DNA from: CAKZQX01 sp034435975
GTDB taxonomy: Bacteria; Chloroflexota; Chloroflexia; Chloroflexales; Chloroflexaceae
Direction: 5' to 3'
NCBI GenBank assembly: GCA_034435975.1
Contig: DAOTWD010000145.1
Span: forward strand, 274,758-338,757
Length of the DNA: 64,000 nt
Shown here: positions 27,278-35,089 of the stretch, piece after piece
Position numbering within the stretch: position 1 is the stretch's first letter
Layout of the letters: every line of letters starts with the position of its first letter
Made by a program: the position numbers and the translations under genes
The notes under the pieces: generated by a model
Told to the model about the DNA's origin: nothing
Databases searched by the model: none
Seen by the model: the letters and a program-made list of their open reading frames with translations, nothing else

Positions 27278-27292
27278 ACGAACCGAACGAAC

Positions 27293-27910
27293 CTAGCTAC
27301 GCTCTTTGTTGGTACCAAGCAGCTTCCAGCCACCAGGCAAAACTCCAACGGCGATCAGCACCTTGATCGCATCACCAATAATAAAGGGCACCACTCCTTG
27401 CAGCAACGCGGCGCCCAGGCCCATTCCCAGGCCAAGCGCCAACCAGCCCGCACCCAGCACATAGAAGATCAGGCTGCCGATCACCAGCGCTGCGGCATAC
27501 GTACCCACGTGCCGATCCCAACCACGCTCGGCAAACCAGCCCATCACCGCTGCAACAATGGGGAAAGCCACCAGATAACCCAGGGTTGCGCCCTGCATAT
27601 ACACAATCCCGCTATTGCCCGCAGTGAATACCGGCAGACCAATCGCACCCAGCACCAGATACAGCAGCATTGAGGCGAAACCGAGTCGGCTGCCCAGCAA
27701 ACTCCCTGTCAGCAACACGCCCAGGGTTGAACCCACAATCGGCACCGGGGTGAACGGCAGATAGATGCGAATCCGGGCCAGCAACGCGGTAAAGAGACAG
27801 CCCGCAATAACCAGAGCCGTGCTTTGCACTACCTTGTTTGCCAATATGCCCTGTTGCGGCACGACCTGCTGCGCCAATGTGCCCGACCGGGAAGTACCTA
27901 CAAACGCCAT
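27293..27910 (-). CDS. bioY: Biotin transporter substrate-binding subunit BioY
   Basis: A 205-residue membrane protein with about six hydrophobic segments, of the ECF-type BioY family that binds biotin in the membrane. The family signature PFTPVPIVGSTLGVLLTGSLLG and the loop GLPVFTAGNSGIVYMQGATLGYLVAF are clear. The usual energising partners EcfA and EcfT are not adjacent. Start chosen at the ATG seven bases after a perfect AAGGAGGT. An in-frame start 38 codons upstream has no support. Converges on bioB. Confidence 0.95.
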   Translation of the reverse strand: MAFVGTSRSGTLAQQVVPQQGILANKVVQSTALVIAGCLFTALLARIRIYLPFTPVPIVGSTLGVLLTGSLLGSRLGFASMLLYLVLGAIGLPVFTAGNSGIVYMQGATLGYLVAFPIVAAVMGWFAERGWDRHVGTYAAALVIGSLIFYVLGAGWLALGLGMGLGAALLQGVVPFIIGDAIKVLIAVGVLPGGWKLLGTNKERS

Positions 27911-28027
27911 ACGATTGACCTCCTTAACAACAACTATCCTGATCTGGATACCGAATATTGACCAGCGCTGACAATCCAGACTAGCTTGCCCCATAGGGTG
28001 CCAATCGTCGCCAGTTGGATACACAAA

Positions 28028-28170
28028 GCGAGACCCGGCCCAAGCCAGGACTCCGGTCTGCCGAACTTGCTATCGTCACCGTCGAGTCCCGGCTGCAGCT
28101 CGGACGGAGCGAGACCCGGCTCAAGCCAGGACTCCGGTCTTCACAATTGCTCAAGCCGGCACTCCGGTCT
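28028..28170. repeat. Direct repeats with CCGGACTCC-type core (family G)
   Basis: A 32-bp unit starting GCGAGACCCGGC and ending GACTCCGGTCT occurs at 28028-28059 and 28109-28140 with one mismatch (period 81). A shorter third copy, CTCAAGCC...ACTCCGGTCT, is at 28150-28170. A related motif lies at 23254-23311. Function unknown. Confidence 0.75.
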
Positions 28171-28182
28171 TCACAACTGATG

Positions 28183-28196
28183 GAGGATTGCTATAT
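28183..28196 (+). repeat. GGATTGCTATATA motif, copy 1
   Basis: GAGGATTGCTATAT. Recurs at 36361, 44676 (minus strand) and 62810; see findings. Here no gene starts directly after it. Confidence 0.6.
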
Positions 28197-28395
28197 AACC
28201 CACGCACACGCTCCACAAAATGAGCCGAAGAGCGTCGTATACCCTCTGCGGCAAGACCTGAATCTGAATGATGTCGTCGCTGATCTGCGTTATTATAGCA
28301 TTAAAAAGGAAGTGGATTGTTTTTCTCGCCCGGGACACTTGCAATGTAGCGCTACCTGTGGTTTCATGCACCCCACATCAACTGGTGCAAGCTGA

Positions 28396-28557
28396 GTAAC
28401 CGTTCAGGGGAACGTTCGCCAGCGGGGGTTGTGGGGGCCTGCGGCCCCCGCGAAACCCTTGTTCGGCCTGTTGTGGCGACAAAGCCGCCACAACAGGCTG
28501 AACAAGAACCTCCTGGAGCGGCACTGCCCCTCCAAACCAACCCACCTGAACGGTTAC
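28396..28557. mobile_element. MITE (family A) with 13-bp inverted ends and 9-bp target duplication
   Basis: A 162-bp element bounded by perfect 13-bp inverted repeats GTAACCGTTCAGG/CCTGAACGGTTAC. It is flanked on both sides by GCAAGCTGA (28387-28395 and 28558-28566), a perfect 9-bp duplication, which is direct evidence of transposition. Inside are strong hairpins (GGGGGCCTGCGGCCCCC and a GTTGTGGCGAC/GCCGCCACAAC stem). There is no coding capacity. It ends 19 bp before the bioF start codon and so has placed itself in the bioF leader. An older copy in opposite orientation is at 37438-37595. Confidence 0.92.
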
Positions 28558-28576
28558 GCAAGCTGATAGGAACACT

Positions 28577-29776
28577 ATGGACAAGAAGATCCGGCCAGGG
28601 CACTTTATGCAACGACGCCTGGACGCGCTGCATAAACGCCATCTCTACCGTCAACTGCACGTTGTCGCGGCGGGGTGCGACCCGTGGCTCGAGCGTGACG
28701 GTCAGCGTCTGCTCAATCTTAGCTCCAACAGCTATCTGGGGCTGGCTGGACATCCCGACGTAAAAGCCGCGGCAGCCGCAGCGGCGTCTGAACTGGGATG
28801 CGGTGCAGGCGCTTCGCGGTTGATTGCCGGTACCAGTGCTTTGCAGATAACATTGGAAACGCGGCTGGCGCATTTTAAGCAGGCCGAGGCGGCACTGCTC
28901 TTCAGTAGCGGCTATATGGCGAATATCGGCGTTATTCCGGCGCTTGTCGGGCCGGGCGATCTCGTGCTAGGCGACGAACTGAATCACGCCAGCCTGATCG
29001 ACGGGTGCCGCCTGAGCCGCGCCACCTATCAGACCTACCCACACACGAATGTGACCGCGCTGGAGCAACATCTGATCCGGGCCAGGACACGCGGCCCACA
29101 GGGGCAATGCCTGGTTGTCACCGATACCGTCTTTAGCATGGATGGCGACCTCGCGCCGCTGGCCGACATTGCTGCGCTCTGTCAGCAGTACGACGCGCTG
29201 CTGTATGTCGATGAAGCGCATGCTACGGGTTGTATTGGCCCCGGTGGGCGTGGACTGGTGGCCGCGACCGGGGTGAAAGAGCAGGTCATGGTGGCAATGA
29301 GTACGTTGAGTAAGGCACTGGGCAACGCTGGCGCGTTTATTACCGCTGATCAACTCGTGATCGAGTATGTCCTCAATGTTGCTCGCAGCTTTATTTTTAC
29401 CACCGCGTTGCCACCAACGGTGGTCGCGGCGGCACTGGCGGCGCTCGATGTGCTGGAGCGAGAACCGCAACGGGTTGAACGCCTGCAAGCTCTGGGAACC
29501 TTCTTTCGGCAGAGCTTGCAGCAACTGGGCTTTAATACTCTGGCCTCGGCCACCCACATTGTGCCTGTACTGGTCGGCGACTCGGCGCGGGCGCTGGAAA
29601 TGGCATCCGCTTTGCAGCAGGCCGGCGTGTTTGCGGTGGCAATCCGTCCACCAACCGTACCGCTCGGTGCGGCGCGGGTGCGAGCCAGCGTGATGGCGTC
29701 GCATACCGAGGAAGATCTGGCGTTTGCCATTGATGCCTTTGGGACTGTTGGCCGCCGGTTGGGGCTGATTGACTGA
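28577..29776 (+). CDS. bioF: 8-amino-7-oxononanoate synthase
   Basis: A 399-residue PLP enzyme of the alpha-oxoamine synthase family that condenses pimeloyl thioester with alanine in biotin synthesis. The PLP lysine is K246 in TLSKALGNAGAF. Other conserved elements: LNLSSNSYLGLAGHPDV, GAGASRLIAGTS, LGDELNHASLIDGCRLS, TVFSMDGDLAPL and VDEAHATG. The Ala in SKALGNAGA is a mild variation on the usual GGxG. AGGA lies just upstream of the ATG, immediately after the target duplication of a MITE. The start could also be the ATG 10 codons in. Confidence 0.93.
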   Translation: MDKKIRPGHFMQRRLDALHKRHLYRQLHVVAAGCDPWLERDGQRLLNLSSNSYLGLAGHPDVKAAAAAAASELGCGAGASRLIAGTSALQITLETRLAHFKQAEAALLFSSGYMANIGVIPALVGPGDLVLGDELNHASLIDGCRLSRATYQTYPHTNVTALEQHLIRARTRGPQGQCLVVTDTVFSMDGDLAPLADIAALCQQYDALLYVDEAHATGCIGPGGRGLVAATGVKEQVMVAMSTLSKALGNAGAFITADQLVIEYVLNVARSFIFTTALPPTVVAAALAALDVLEREPQRVERLQALGTFFRQSLQQLGFNTLASATHIVPVLVGDSARALEMASALQQAGVFAVAIRPPTVPLGAARVRASVMASHTEEDLAFAIDAFGTVGRRLGLID

Positions 29777-30112
29777 ACACAACCAACTACACTGGCACCG
29801 CGCTATCGCAACCATGTGCTATACTATCCGTATCGGTACCACCTGTTGTGCTGGAGGGAGTGGTATGGTTGCCCGTGACTCGACGCACCCGCTGGCCACT
29901 CCAGCGGCATGCGACGCTACGGCCGAGCCACCTGCCGATGCTTGCCCTGCAGAACCATGTGCGTGCTCAGAACACGCGCAAAGCGGCACGGCCTGGCACC
30001 AATCTTCGTAGACACAGGAGGCAGGCACAGCGGCAACGAGTGTGAGGCGCAGACGTATATCTACATATGCCATGTCTCTTTCAATGGAATGTACCCTGCT
30101 TCCTATAACAGG

Positions 30113-30224
30113 CATCATGAACGAGTCATACCATTGCGTCTTTTTGCATCGTGGGGGTATTTCCACTGGTGCGCTGCTGACCTTTGCATCATGAACGAGT
30201 CGTACCATTGCGTCTTTTTGCATC
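30113..30224. repeat. 38-bp direct repeat, period 74
   Basis: The unit starts CATCATGAACGAGTC and ends GCGTCTTTTTGCATC, at 30113-30150 and 30187-30224, differing at one base. Only two copies, so not a CRISPR. Confidence 0.85.
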
Positions 30225-30250
30225 CCTGTGCGTTCCTCTGTGATAAAAAA

Positions 30251-30282
30251 GCTCGTTGGAGTACGATCGTACTCCAACGAGC
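30251..30282. repeat. 32-bp perfect palindrome from two repeat-B ends
   Basis: GCTCGTTGGAGTA, then CGATCG, then TACTCCAACGAGC: two family-B termini face each other. It suggests one B element inserted beside or into the end of another. The RNA would form a strong hairpin. Confidence 0.85.
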
Positions 30283-30395
30283 CTTTATCTCGGCGGGGGT
30301 GTGGGGGCCTGCGGCCCCCGCGTACGTTCGCTTGTGATGTTGGTGGAACAAAGCCGTGCCGAGCTTCCTTCCCCAGAGGATGTCTCATTGTAGTA
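30270..30395. repeat. Repeat family B, copy 2
   Basis: About 126 bp from TACTCCAACGAG to CTCATTGTAGTA, with an internal GGGGGCCTGCGGCCCCCGCG hairpin. Same layout as 20273-20397 in reverse orientation. Ends 17 bp before the bioA start. Confidence 0.75.
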
Positions 30396-30411
30396 ATAGG
30401 AATGAAGACCT

Positions 30412-31728
30412 ATGAATATGGCACACACTGCCAATCTTGAACAGGACGATAAACGGTATTTATGGCATCCCTTCACCCAGCAACAGGACTGGGAAGCAGA
30501 ACCCCAGCTGATCATTGAACGGGCCGAAGGTTGTTATCTGATCGACATTCATGGCAACCGGTATCTTGATGGCGTATCGTCCCTATGGGTGAATGTGCAT
30601 GGGCACTGCCGACCAGAGATCAACCAGGCGATCATGGCCCAACTACAAAAGGTGGCACACTCAACCTTCCTGGGGCTAACCCACCCACCTGGCATTCATC
30701 TGGCCCGACGGCTGATTGAGATCGCCCCTGGTCACCTCCAGCGTGTCTTTTACTCTGATACCGGGGCGGCGGCGGTGGAGATCGCGCTGAAGATGGCGTT
30801 TCAATACTGGCAACAATGCCCAGACCGGCGCCCGCAAAAAACACGCTTCTTCTCGCTGCGCAACGACTACCACGGCGACACTGTGGGTGCGATGAGTGTG
30901 GGCAGGATCGATTTATTTTTTCAGATCTATCATCCACTATTTTTCCCAACACTCACGGCTGGCTATGATCTGGCCGAAATCGAACGGGTCATTGCCACCC
31001 ATGCCGATGAACTGGCAGCGGTGGTCATGGAACCCCTGGTGCAGGGTGCGGCTGGCATCCTGGTCTATCCACCCGGTTTCACTCGTGCGGTGTGGGAGAT
31101 TGCGCAGCGCCATAATGTCCTGTTTATTGTCGATGAAGTCGCCACTGGCTTTGGACGCACCGGTAAGATGTTTGCCTGTGAACACGAGGACATCATGCCC
31201 GATCTGATGGCACTGGGCAAAGGCATCAGTGGTGGCTATCTGCCACTGGCAGCGACGCTGGCTACCGAGGAGATCTATCGCGCCTTTCTAGGAAATATCG
31301 ATCAGTTCCGCACGTTCTATCATGGTCATACCTACACTGGCAATCCGCTGGTGTGTGCAGCAGCGCTGGCAAGCCTCGATCTGTTTGAGCACGATCACAC
31401 GCTGGAACACCTGGCGGACAGAATTGTGCAGTTGCAGCAGGGCTTGCAGCGCTTCTGGGAATTACCGCTGGTTGGTGACATCCGACAGTGTGGCTTTATG
31501 GCCGGAATTGAACTAATGCAGGATCGTACTCACAAAAGGCCCTTCCCGCTGAACATGCGCGTCGCGGCACGGGTGATCCAGGCCGCCCGGCGGCGTGGGG
31601 TGATTATTCGCCCGCTCGCGGATACGCTGGTGTTGATGCCACCACTCGCGATCAGCAGCGATGAACTGGCACATCTCCTGGATAGGGTGTATGCCGCGAT
31701 CCAGGACGTGGCCGAGGTGTTCCTATGA
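30412..31728 (+). CDS. bioA: Adenosylmethionine-8-amino-7-oxononanoate aminotransferase
   Basis: A 438-residue class III PLP aminotransferase that makes 7,8-diaminopelargonate. The family opening RYLWHPFTQQQDW is typical of BioA and separates it from other class III enzymes. The PLP lysine is K270 in MALGKGISGGYLPLAAT, with VMEPLVQGAAGI, DEVATGFGRTG and YHGHTYTGNPLVCAAAL also intact. AGGA lies 10 bases before the ATG. The start two codons later is an alternative. It overlaps bioD by 4 bp. Confidence 0.96.
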   Translation: MNMAHTANLEQDDKRYLWHPFTQQQDWEAEPQLIIERAEGCYLIDIHGNRYLDGVSSLWVNVHGHCRPEINQAIMAQLQKVAHSTFLGLTHPPGIHLARRLIEIAPGHLQRVFYSDTGAAAVEIALKMAFQYWQQCPDRRPQKTRFFSLRNDYHGDTVGAMSVGRIDLFFQIYHPLFFPTLTAGYDLAEIERVIATHADELAAVVMEPLVQGAAGILVYPPGFTRAVWEIAQRHNVLFIVDEVATGFGRTGKMFACEHEDIMPDLMALGKGISGGYLPLAATLATEEIYRAFLGNIDQFRTFYHGHTYTGNPLVCAAALASLDLFEHDHTLEHLADRIVQLQQGLQRFWELPLVGDIRQCGFMAGIELMQDRTHKRPFPLNMRVAARVIQAARRRGVIIRPLADTLVLMPPLAISSDELAHLLDRVYAAIQDVAEVFL

Positions 31729-32423
31729 GCAGTGGCCTGTTTGTCACCGGCACCGATACGGGTGTGGGCAAGACGATAGTGGCGGCAGCATTGGCGGCGG
31801 CGCTGCACGCCCGCGGCCTGCGGGTCGGGGTGATGAAGCCGGCGGAGAGTGGCTGTATGCTCGAACATGGTCGGCTGCAGCCAGCCGATGCCCTCTTTTT
31901 ACAGGCGGCAGCGAGTTGTCCAGCACCGCTCGAACTGATCAACCCCTATACGTTCGAGCAACCATTAACGCCTGCTCTGGCCGCCGAACAGGCGGGCATC
32001 ACGATAGACATCGAGCATATTTGTGCCTGCTATGCCCGCCTGGCTGCCGCCCACGATCTGGTGCTGGTCGAAGGCGCAGGCGGGTTGCTGGCGCCCCTGA
32101 CCGCCCACCTGAGCATGCATGATCTGGCGACTCGCCTGGGATTGCCGGTGCTGATTGTGGCGCGCAACGTGCTGGGCGTGATCAACCATACGGCGTTGAC
32201 GGTCATGGTCGCGCAGTTGACGCTGCCGGTCGTGGGTATTGTGCTGAACGATCTCCATCCGACCGCGCATCCAGCCGAGGAGACAAACGCCGCTGCACTG
32301 GAGCGCTGGGGCCGGGCGCCACTGATCGGTCGGTTGCCCTACACCACGCGCTTTGAGCCGGATGTACTGCGTGCGCTCGGTGCCCGGATCGATCTGGATC
32401 GGCTGTTGCAAGCAATTGCATAA
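31725..32423 (+). CDS. bioD: Dethiobiotin synthetase
   Basis: A 232-residue P-loop enzyme that closes the ureido ring of dethiobiotin with ATP and CO2. The P-loop is GTDTGVGKTIVAAALAA near residues 8-24. The KPAESG motif (about 38-43) and VEGAGGLLAPL (about 115-125) are intact. The start overlaps the bioA stop as ATGA, which fixes it. Together with bioB, bioF and bioA, the late biotin pathway is complete in this window. No gene for pimeloyl synthesis (bioC, bioH, bioW, bioI) is seen. Confidence 0.97.
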   Translation: MSSGLFVTGTDTGVGKTIVAAALAAALHARGLRVGVMKPAESGCMLEHGRLQPADALFLQAAASCPAPLELINPYTFEQPLTPALAAEQAGITIDIEHICACYARLAAAHDLVLVEGAGGLLAPLTAHLSMHDLATRLGLPVLIVARNVLGVINHTALTVMVAQLTLPVVGIVLNDLHPTAHPAEETNAAALERWGRAPLIGRLPYTTRFEPDVLRALGARIDLDRLLQAIA

Positions 32424-32426
32424 CGT

Positions 32427-32459
32427 CGTCAGGCGAGAGGTGGCACCTCTCGCCTGACG
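32427..32459. terminator. Bidirectional terminator between bioD and flavodoxin
   Basis: A perfect 14-bp stem: CGTCAGGCGAGAGG (32427-32440) with CCTCTCGCCTGACG (32446-32459) and a 5-base loop, located 3 bp after the bioD stop and just after the flavodoxin stop on the other strand. Confidence 0.88.
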
Positions 32460-32464
32460 ATCTA

Positions 32465-32989
32465 TCACGTCTCCAATCCAAACTCGCGTACTAACTGCTG
32501 CACCCAGACCTTAACGCGCTCGGGTGTCAAGTCCGGCGCATTATCATTATCCAGGGCCAGTCCTATAAATCGGCCATCTTCCACGCCCCGCGATTCGAGA
32601 AAGTCGTAGCCAGTAGTCGGCCAGGAACCAACGAGTTGCGCCCCACGTTCAAGGGCTTTCATGCCGACAATTCCGATCGCATCCTGGTAAGTATCAGGAT
32701 AGCCAGCTTCATCACCCAGCCCAAACAATGCGACCTGCTTGCCACTCAGGTTCAGCGTATTCATCTGTGGAAACAGCCTGTCCCAGTCCGACTGTAACTC
32801 ACCAATATTCCAGGTAGGAACGCCAAGAATCAGCTTATCATAAGCCTCTAGCTCGCATAAATTGCAACGGGCAATGTCGGTGACCGTCACCAGACCAGGT
32901 TGCACCCGGTCAAACTCCTTTTTGATCAACTCCGACACACTGGCGGTATTACCGGTATCACTCCCAAAAAATAAACCAATTCCAGACAT
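32465..32989 (-). CDS. Flavodoxin, long-chain type
   Basis: A 174-residue FMN protein. The phosphate-binding loop GSDTGNTASVSELI, the FMN-stacking tryptophan in VPTWNIGELQSDW and GLGDEAGYPDTYQDAIG are clear. The roughly 20-residue insertion in the last beta strand marks the long-chain class, as in cyanobacterial IsiB. Family knowledge: it replaces ferredoxin as electron carrier under iron shortage. Its position next to, and divergent from, an iron/heme locus fits that role. Two copies of TAAGGAGCAGA precede the start. The nearer one is the ribosome site. Promoter with palindromic operator at 33058-33090. Confidence 0.96.
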   Translation of the reverse strand: MSGIGLFFGSDTGNTASVSELIKKEFDRVQPGLVTVTDIARCNLCELEAYDKLILGVPTWNIGELQSDWDRLFPQMNTLNLSGKQVALFGLGDEAGYPDTYQDAIGIVGMKALERGAQLVGSWPTTGYDFLESRGVEDGRFIGLALDNDNAPDLTPERVKVWVQQLVREFGLET

Positions 32990-33057
32990 CGTCTGCTCCT
33001 TATCTGCTCCTTATCTGGATCGACCAGTGGCTTCAGACCAATACACAGGCCAGTCTT

Positions 33058-33090
33058 TATTAGTATATACTAATATACTTCGTTCGTCAA
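33058..33090 (-). promoter_or_regulatory. Flavodoxin promoter with 18-bp perfect palindrome
   Basis: Minus strand TTGACG (33090-33085), 17-bp spacer, TATACT (33067-33062). The perfect palindrome TATTAGTATATACTAATA (33058-33075) covers the -10 box, so a repressor bound there would block transcription. The dyad differs from the AGGT-N2-ACCT sites to its right, so it may bind a different regulator (inference). Confidence 0.75.
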
Positions 33091-33156
33091 TAACAAAATG
33101 CAGCGACCAGTTCCTGTCTATGGTCATCTCATGTGCAAGCCAGAATGCGGGAATTT

Positions 33157-33574
33157 AAGGTAGACCTGCTTAACAACCATCAAATCAATGCATCGACCAC
33201 AGGCAACCCTGATACATATCATCCAGACACTGGCAGGAATTGGTCAGGGTGGTGCATAAGTTAAGAAATGACAACCCAGCGATAATGCGCACACTACCAC
33301 CAACAACCAGTCATCGTTTCTCCTCCATGTATGCGTATCAAGCATGCATGCGCATCAAGCGCATCAAGACAGGATTCACGTTCTATCACCGCACTAGAAA
33401 CCACCCGCTGCTACCGTGCATGCAGATTATCTGCTGCGTCGATCAACACCCGGATTACCCGAATCTTGTTCTGGGACAATATGCCGTAGGTATACCTTAT
33501 TCGCAGGTATGCCAGAATTAACAGGCTTCGTTATTAAGGTACACCTTGACAAATAGGTCAAAGTGCGGTATGCT
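33157..33574 (+). promoter_or_regulatory. Iron-locus promoter and three AGGT-N2-ACCT sites
   Basis: AGGTagACCT at 33158-33167, AGGTatACCT at 33488-33497 and AGGTacACCT at 33537-33546. The last extends to AAGGTACACCTT and abuts a TTGACA -35 box (33546-33551), followed after 17 bp by TATGCT (33569-33574). A TTGAC-N6-GTCAA dyad overlaps the same -35. This is a promoter with a built-in operator reading toward the three small paralogous genes. DtxR-family control is inferred from the DtxR-like gene downstream. The rest of 33091-33681 has no gene. Confidence 0.72.
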
Positions 33575-33681
33575 CAGAGTGTCATTTTGGTACAGCGAAT
33601 GAATTTTATTTGCACATACTAAACTGAGCCAGGAGACCGTTTCCCTCTCAGTTTCAGATTGCGCGAGAATGAGGTATGTTC

Positions 33682-34068
33682 ATGCACGATTTCGAGCGGC
33701 GGCAAATTACCCGGAATGATCCGGATTGGGCAGTGTTTCGCCTGGCAGACAACAGTCTGCAGATCGATCTGGGCCGAGCAGGACTGATCCTCGCTGAAGA
33801 AGCGTTCCGCGTGCTTACCAATTTTGTCACGATGGCGATCAGTATTCCCTTGCGTGCCACAGTTACCTCCACCACGACTCCGCAATGCGTTCTTGGCTAC
33901 TCCCGCCAGACACATACACTGACGCTAGGGGTTGAACAAACAATTTTGCGCTTTCGACCCGCCGAGTTTGAGCGATTTGTACGGTTATGTCAGCACGCCA
34001 CGGAAACCCTGGAAGCAGCGACGCACAACGGTAGCCCGGCGCATACACGAACGTTTGACCGGAATTGA
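33682..34068 (+). CDS. Tandem small protein 1, iron locus, unknown function
   Basis: A 128-residue soluble protein I do not recognise. It has two similar halves, each a pair of beta strands followed by an acidic helix: WAVFRLADNSLQIDLGRAGL then EEAFRVLTNFV, and LGYSRQTHTLTLGVEQTIL then PAEFERFVRLCQHA. The next two genes have the same plan and are clear paralogues in layout. No signal peptide, membrane helix or cysteine pair. Start chosen at the ATG seven bases after GAGG. First gene after an iron-type promoter, so expression is probably controlled by metal. A sensing or small-ligand-binding role is only a guess. Confidence 0.85.
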   Translation: MHDFERRQITRNDPDWAVFRLADNSLQIDLGRAGLILAEEAFRVLTNFVTMAISIPLRATVTSTTTPQCVLGYSRQTHTLTLGVEQTILRFRPAEFERFVRLCQHATETLEAATHNGSPAHTRTFDRN

Positions 34069-34079
34069 GGAGCAAGATG

Positions 34080-34475
34080 ATGCCAGAGAACCAGACACAT
34101 CGACTATTGGCGATGGATGGACATAACCGGGCTATTGTTCATCTGACAGATGGTAACATTCTGCTCGATCTTGGTACGGTCGGGCTGATCTGCACCCCGG
34201 CTGACTTTACAACGCTGGCCCATATGATCGTTGCCGGATCGGGATCATATGCCACAGGCGATATTATTGCCTGTGCTGGTTCCCGTCGAGTTTTGTACGC
34301 TGGTTCCTACCATATCATTATATTGCTTTTTGACCAGACGATGCTGCGCCTGTTCACCAGTGAAATACCAACACTGGCGGCCATGTGCCGTAAAGCCGTT
34401 GCGACACTGGGGCCGGTCATACCTGAACCACCCTGCCAACCCACGCTACCTATATCGCGGTATCTGCCAAATTGA
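34080..34475 (+). CDS. Tandem small protein 2, paralogue
   Basis: A 131-residue protein with the same two-half layout: AIVHLTDGNILLDLGTVGLIC then PADFTTLAHMI, and YAGSYHIIILLFDQTMLRLF then IPTLAAMCRKA. Alignment by eye to the first protein is clear through the LLDLG-x-GL and QT-L-R segments. The C terminus is Pro-rich. Start chosen at the second of two adjacent ATGs, seven bases after GGAG. 11 bp separate it from the previous stop, so they are co-transcribed. Unknown function. Confidence 0.85.
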   Translation: MPENQTHRLLAMDGHNRAIVHLTDGNILLDLGTVGLICTPADFTTLAHMIVAGSGSYATGDIIACAGSRRVLYAGSYHIIILLFDQTMLRLFTSEIPTLAAMCRKAVATLGPVIPEPPCQPTLPISRYLPN

Positions 34476-34492
34476 ATGAAAGGGAGACACGT

Positions 34493-34915
34493 ATGTCGCA
34501 ACAGCTTACGATCATTGCAAAATATACTGATTGGCAATGGATCGCTCAGTGTGAATACGGCATTTTGCATCTCACCTGGAATCGCATCACGATGCGCTTG
34601 CACCCGGTTGAGTGTAGACGTCTGGCGATCTTTCTAGACGCCTGGATCCCCGACGACACAAGCGGTATTGCCCTTTTGCGTGATGAGAGTTTTCGATTGA
34701 TGCAATCCCCCTGTGGACGAGTACAGTTCTGGTTGTATGACACCGGATTGCAGTTGCTGGTGTCAGATATGCTGGTTTTGCGTAGACTGGTGCAATGTGC
34801 CGTCAGTTATGTCAACTCTATCACACCCGACACAACATCGATCCGTTCTACTTCCAGGCTGACCGACTGGTGTGAGCTACAAACACCACCCGGCGAAGCA
34901 TGTTCACGAAATTAG
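34493..34915 (+). CDS. Tandem small protein 3, paralogue
   Basis: A 140-residue protein, the most diverged of the three: WIAQCEYGILHLTWNRITMRL then PVECRRLAIFLDAW, and SPCGRVQFWLYDTGLQLLV then LVLRRLVQCAVSY. The strand-strand-helix pattern repeats again. It follows the second by 17 bp with a strong AAAGGGAG site. A long UTR of 174 bp then leads to the DtxR-like gene. Three unequal copies kept in tandem suggest they form a hetero-oligomer (inference). Confidence 0.82.
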   Translation: MSQQLTIIAKYTDWQWIAQCEYGILHLTWNRITMRLHPVECRRLAIFLDAWIPDDTSGIALLRDESFRLMQSPCGRVQFWLYDTGLQLLVSDMLVLRRLVQCAVSYVNSITPDTTSIRSTSRLTDWCELQTPPGEACSRN

Positions 34916-35089
34916 TTACAGGTACACTGCGAATCGTATCAAAACGAAACCGGGCAATTGCTTGCTGATCAAGGGATCCGCGTGGCGGTTAAAAAAAGGC
35001 CCTTGTTGCGCCACACTGACAATGCAGCGTATAGCGATATACCCTACCCGTATATACGCTGCGTTGGCTTTGTGGTATGGAGAAACCCT

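Larger units (their letters stand above)
29777..30411. other. Non-coding region with direct repeat, palindrome and repeat B2
   Basis: No supported gene between bioF and bioA. It contains a 38-bp direct repeat (30113-30150 and 30187-30224, one mismatch), a 32-bp perfect palindrome (30251-30282) and repeat B2. The coding potential of the short frames here reads only repeat sequence. Confidence 0.6.

Noticed and set aside
28028..28170. Possible small CRISPR array
   Set aside because: Only two full units plus one partial, with uneven spacing and no cas genes. Treated as a dispersed repeat.
28364..28873. Minus-strand frame of 169 codons
   Set aside because: Reads through the MITE and the 5' part of bioF; its translation is repeat sequence, not a gene.
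28967..29815. Minus-strand frame of 282 codons
   Set aside because: Antisense to bioF, whose PLP motifs are intact.
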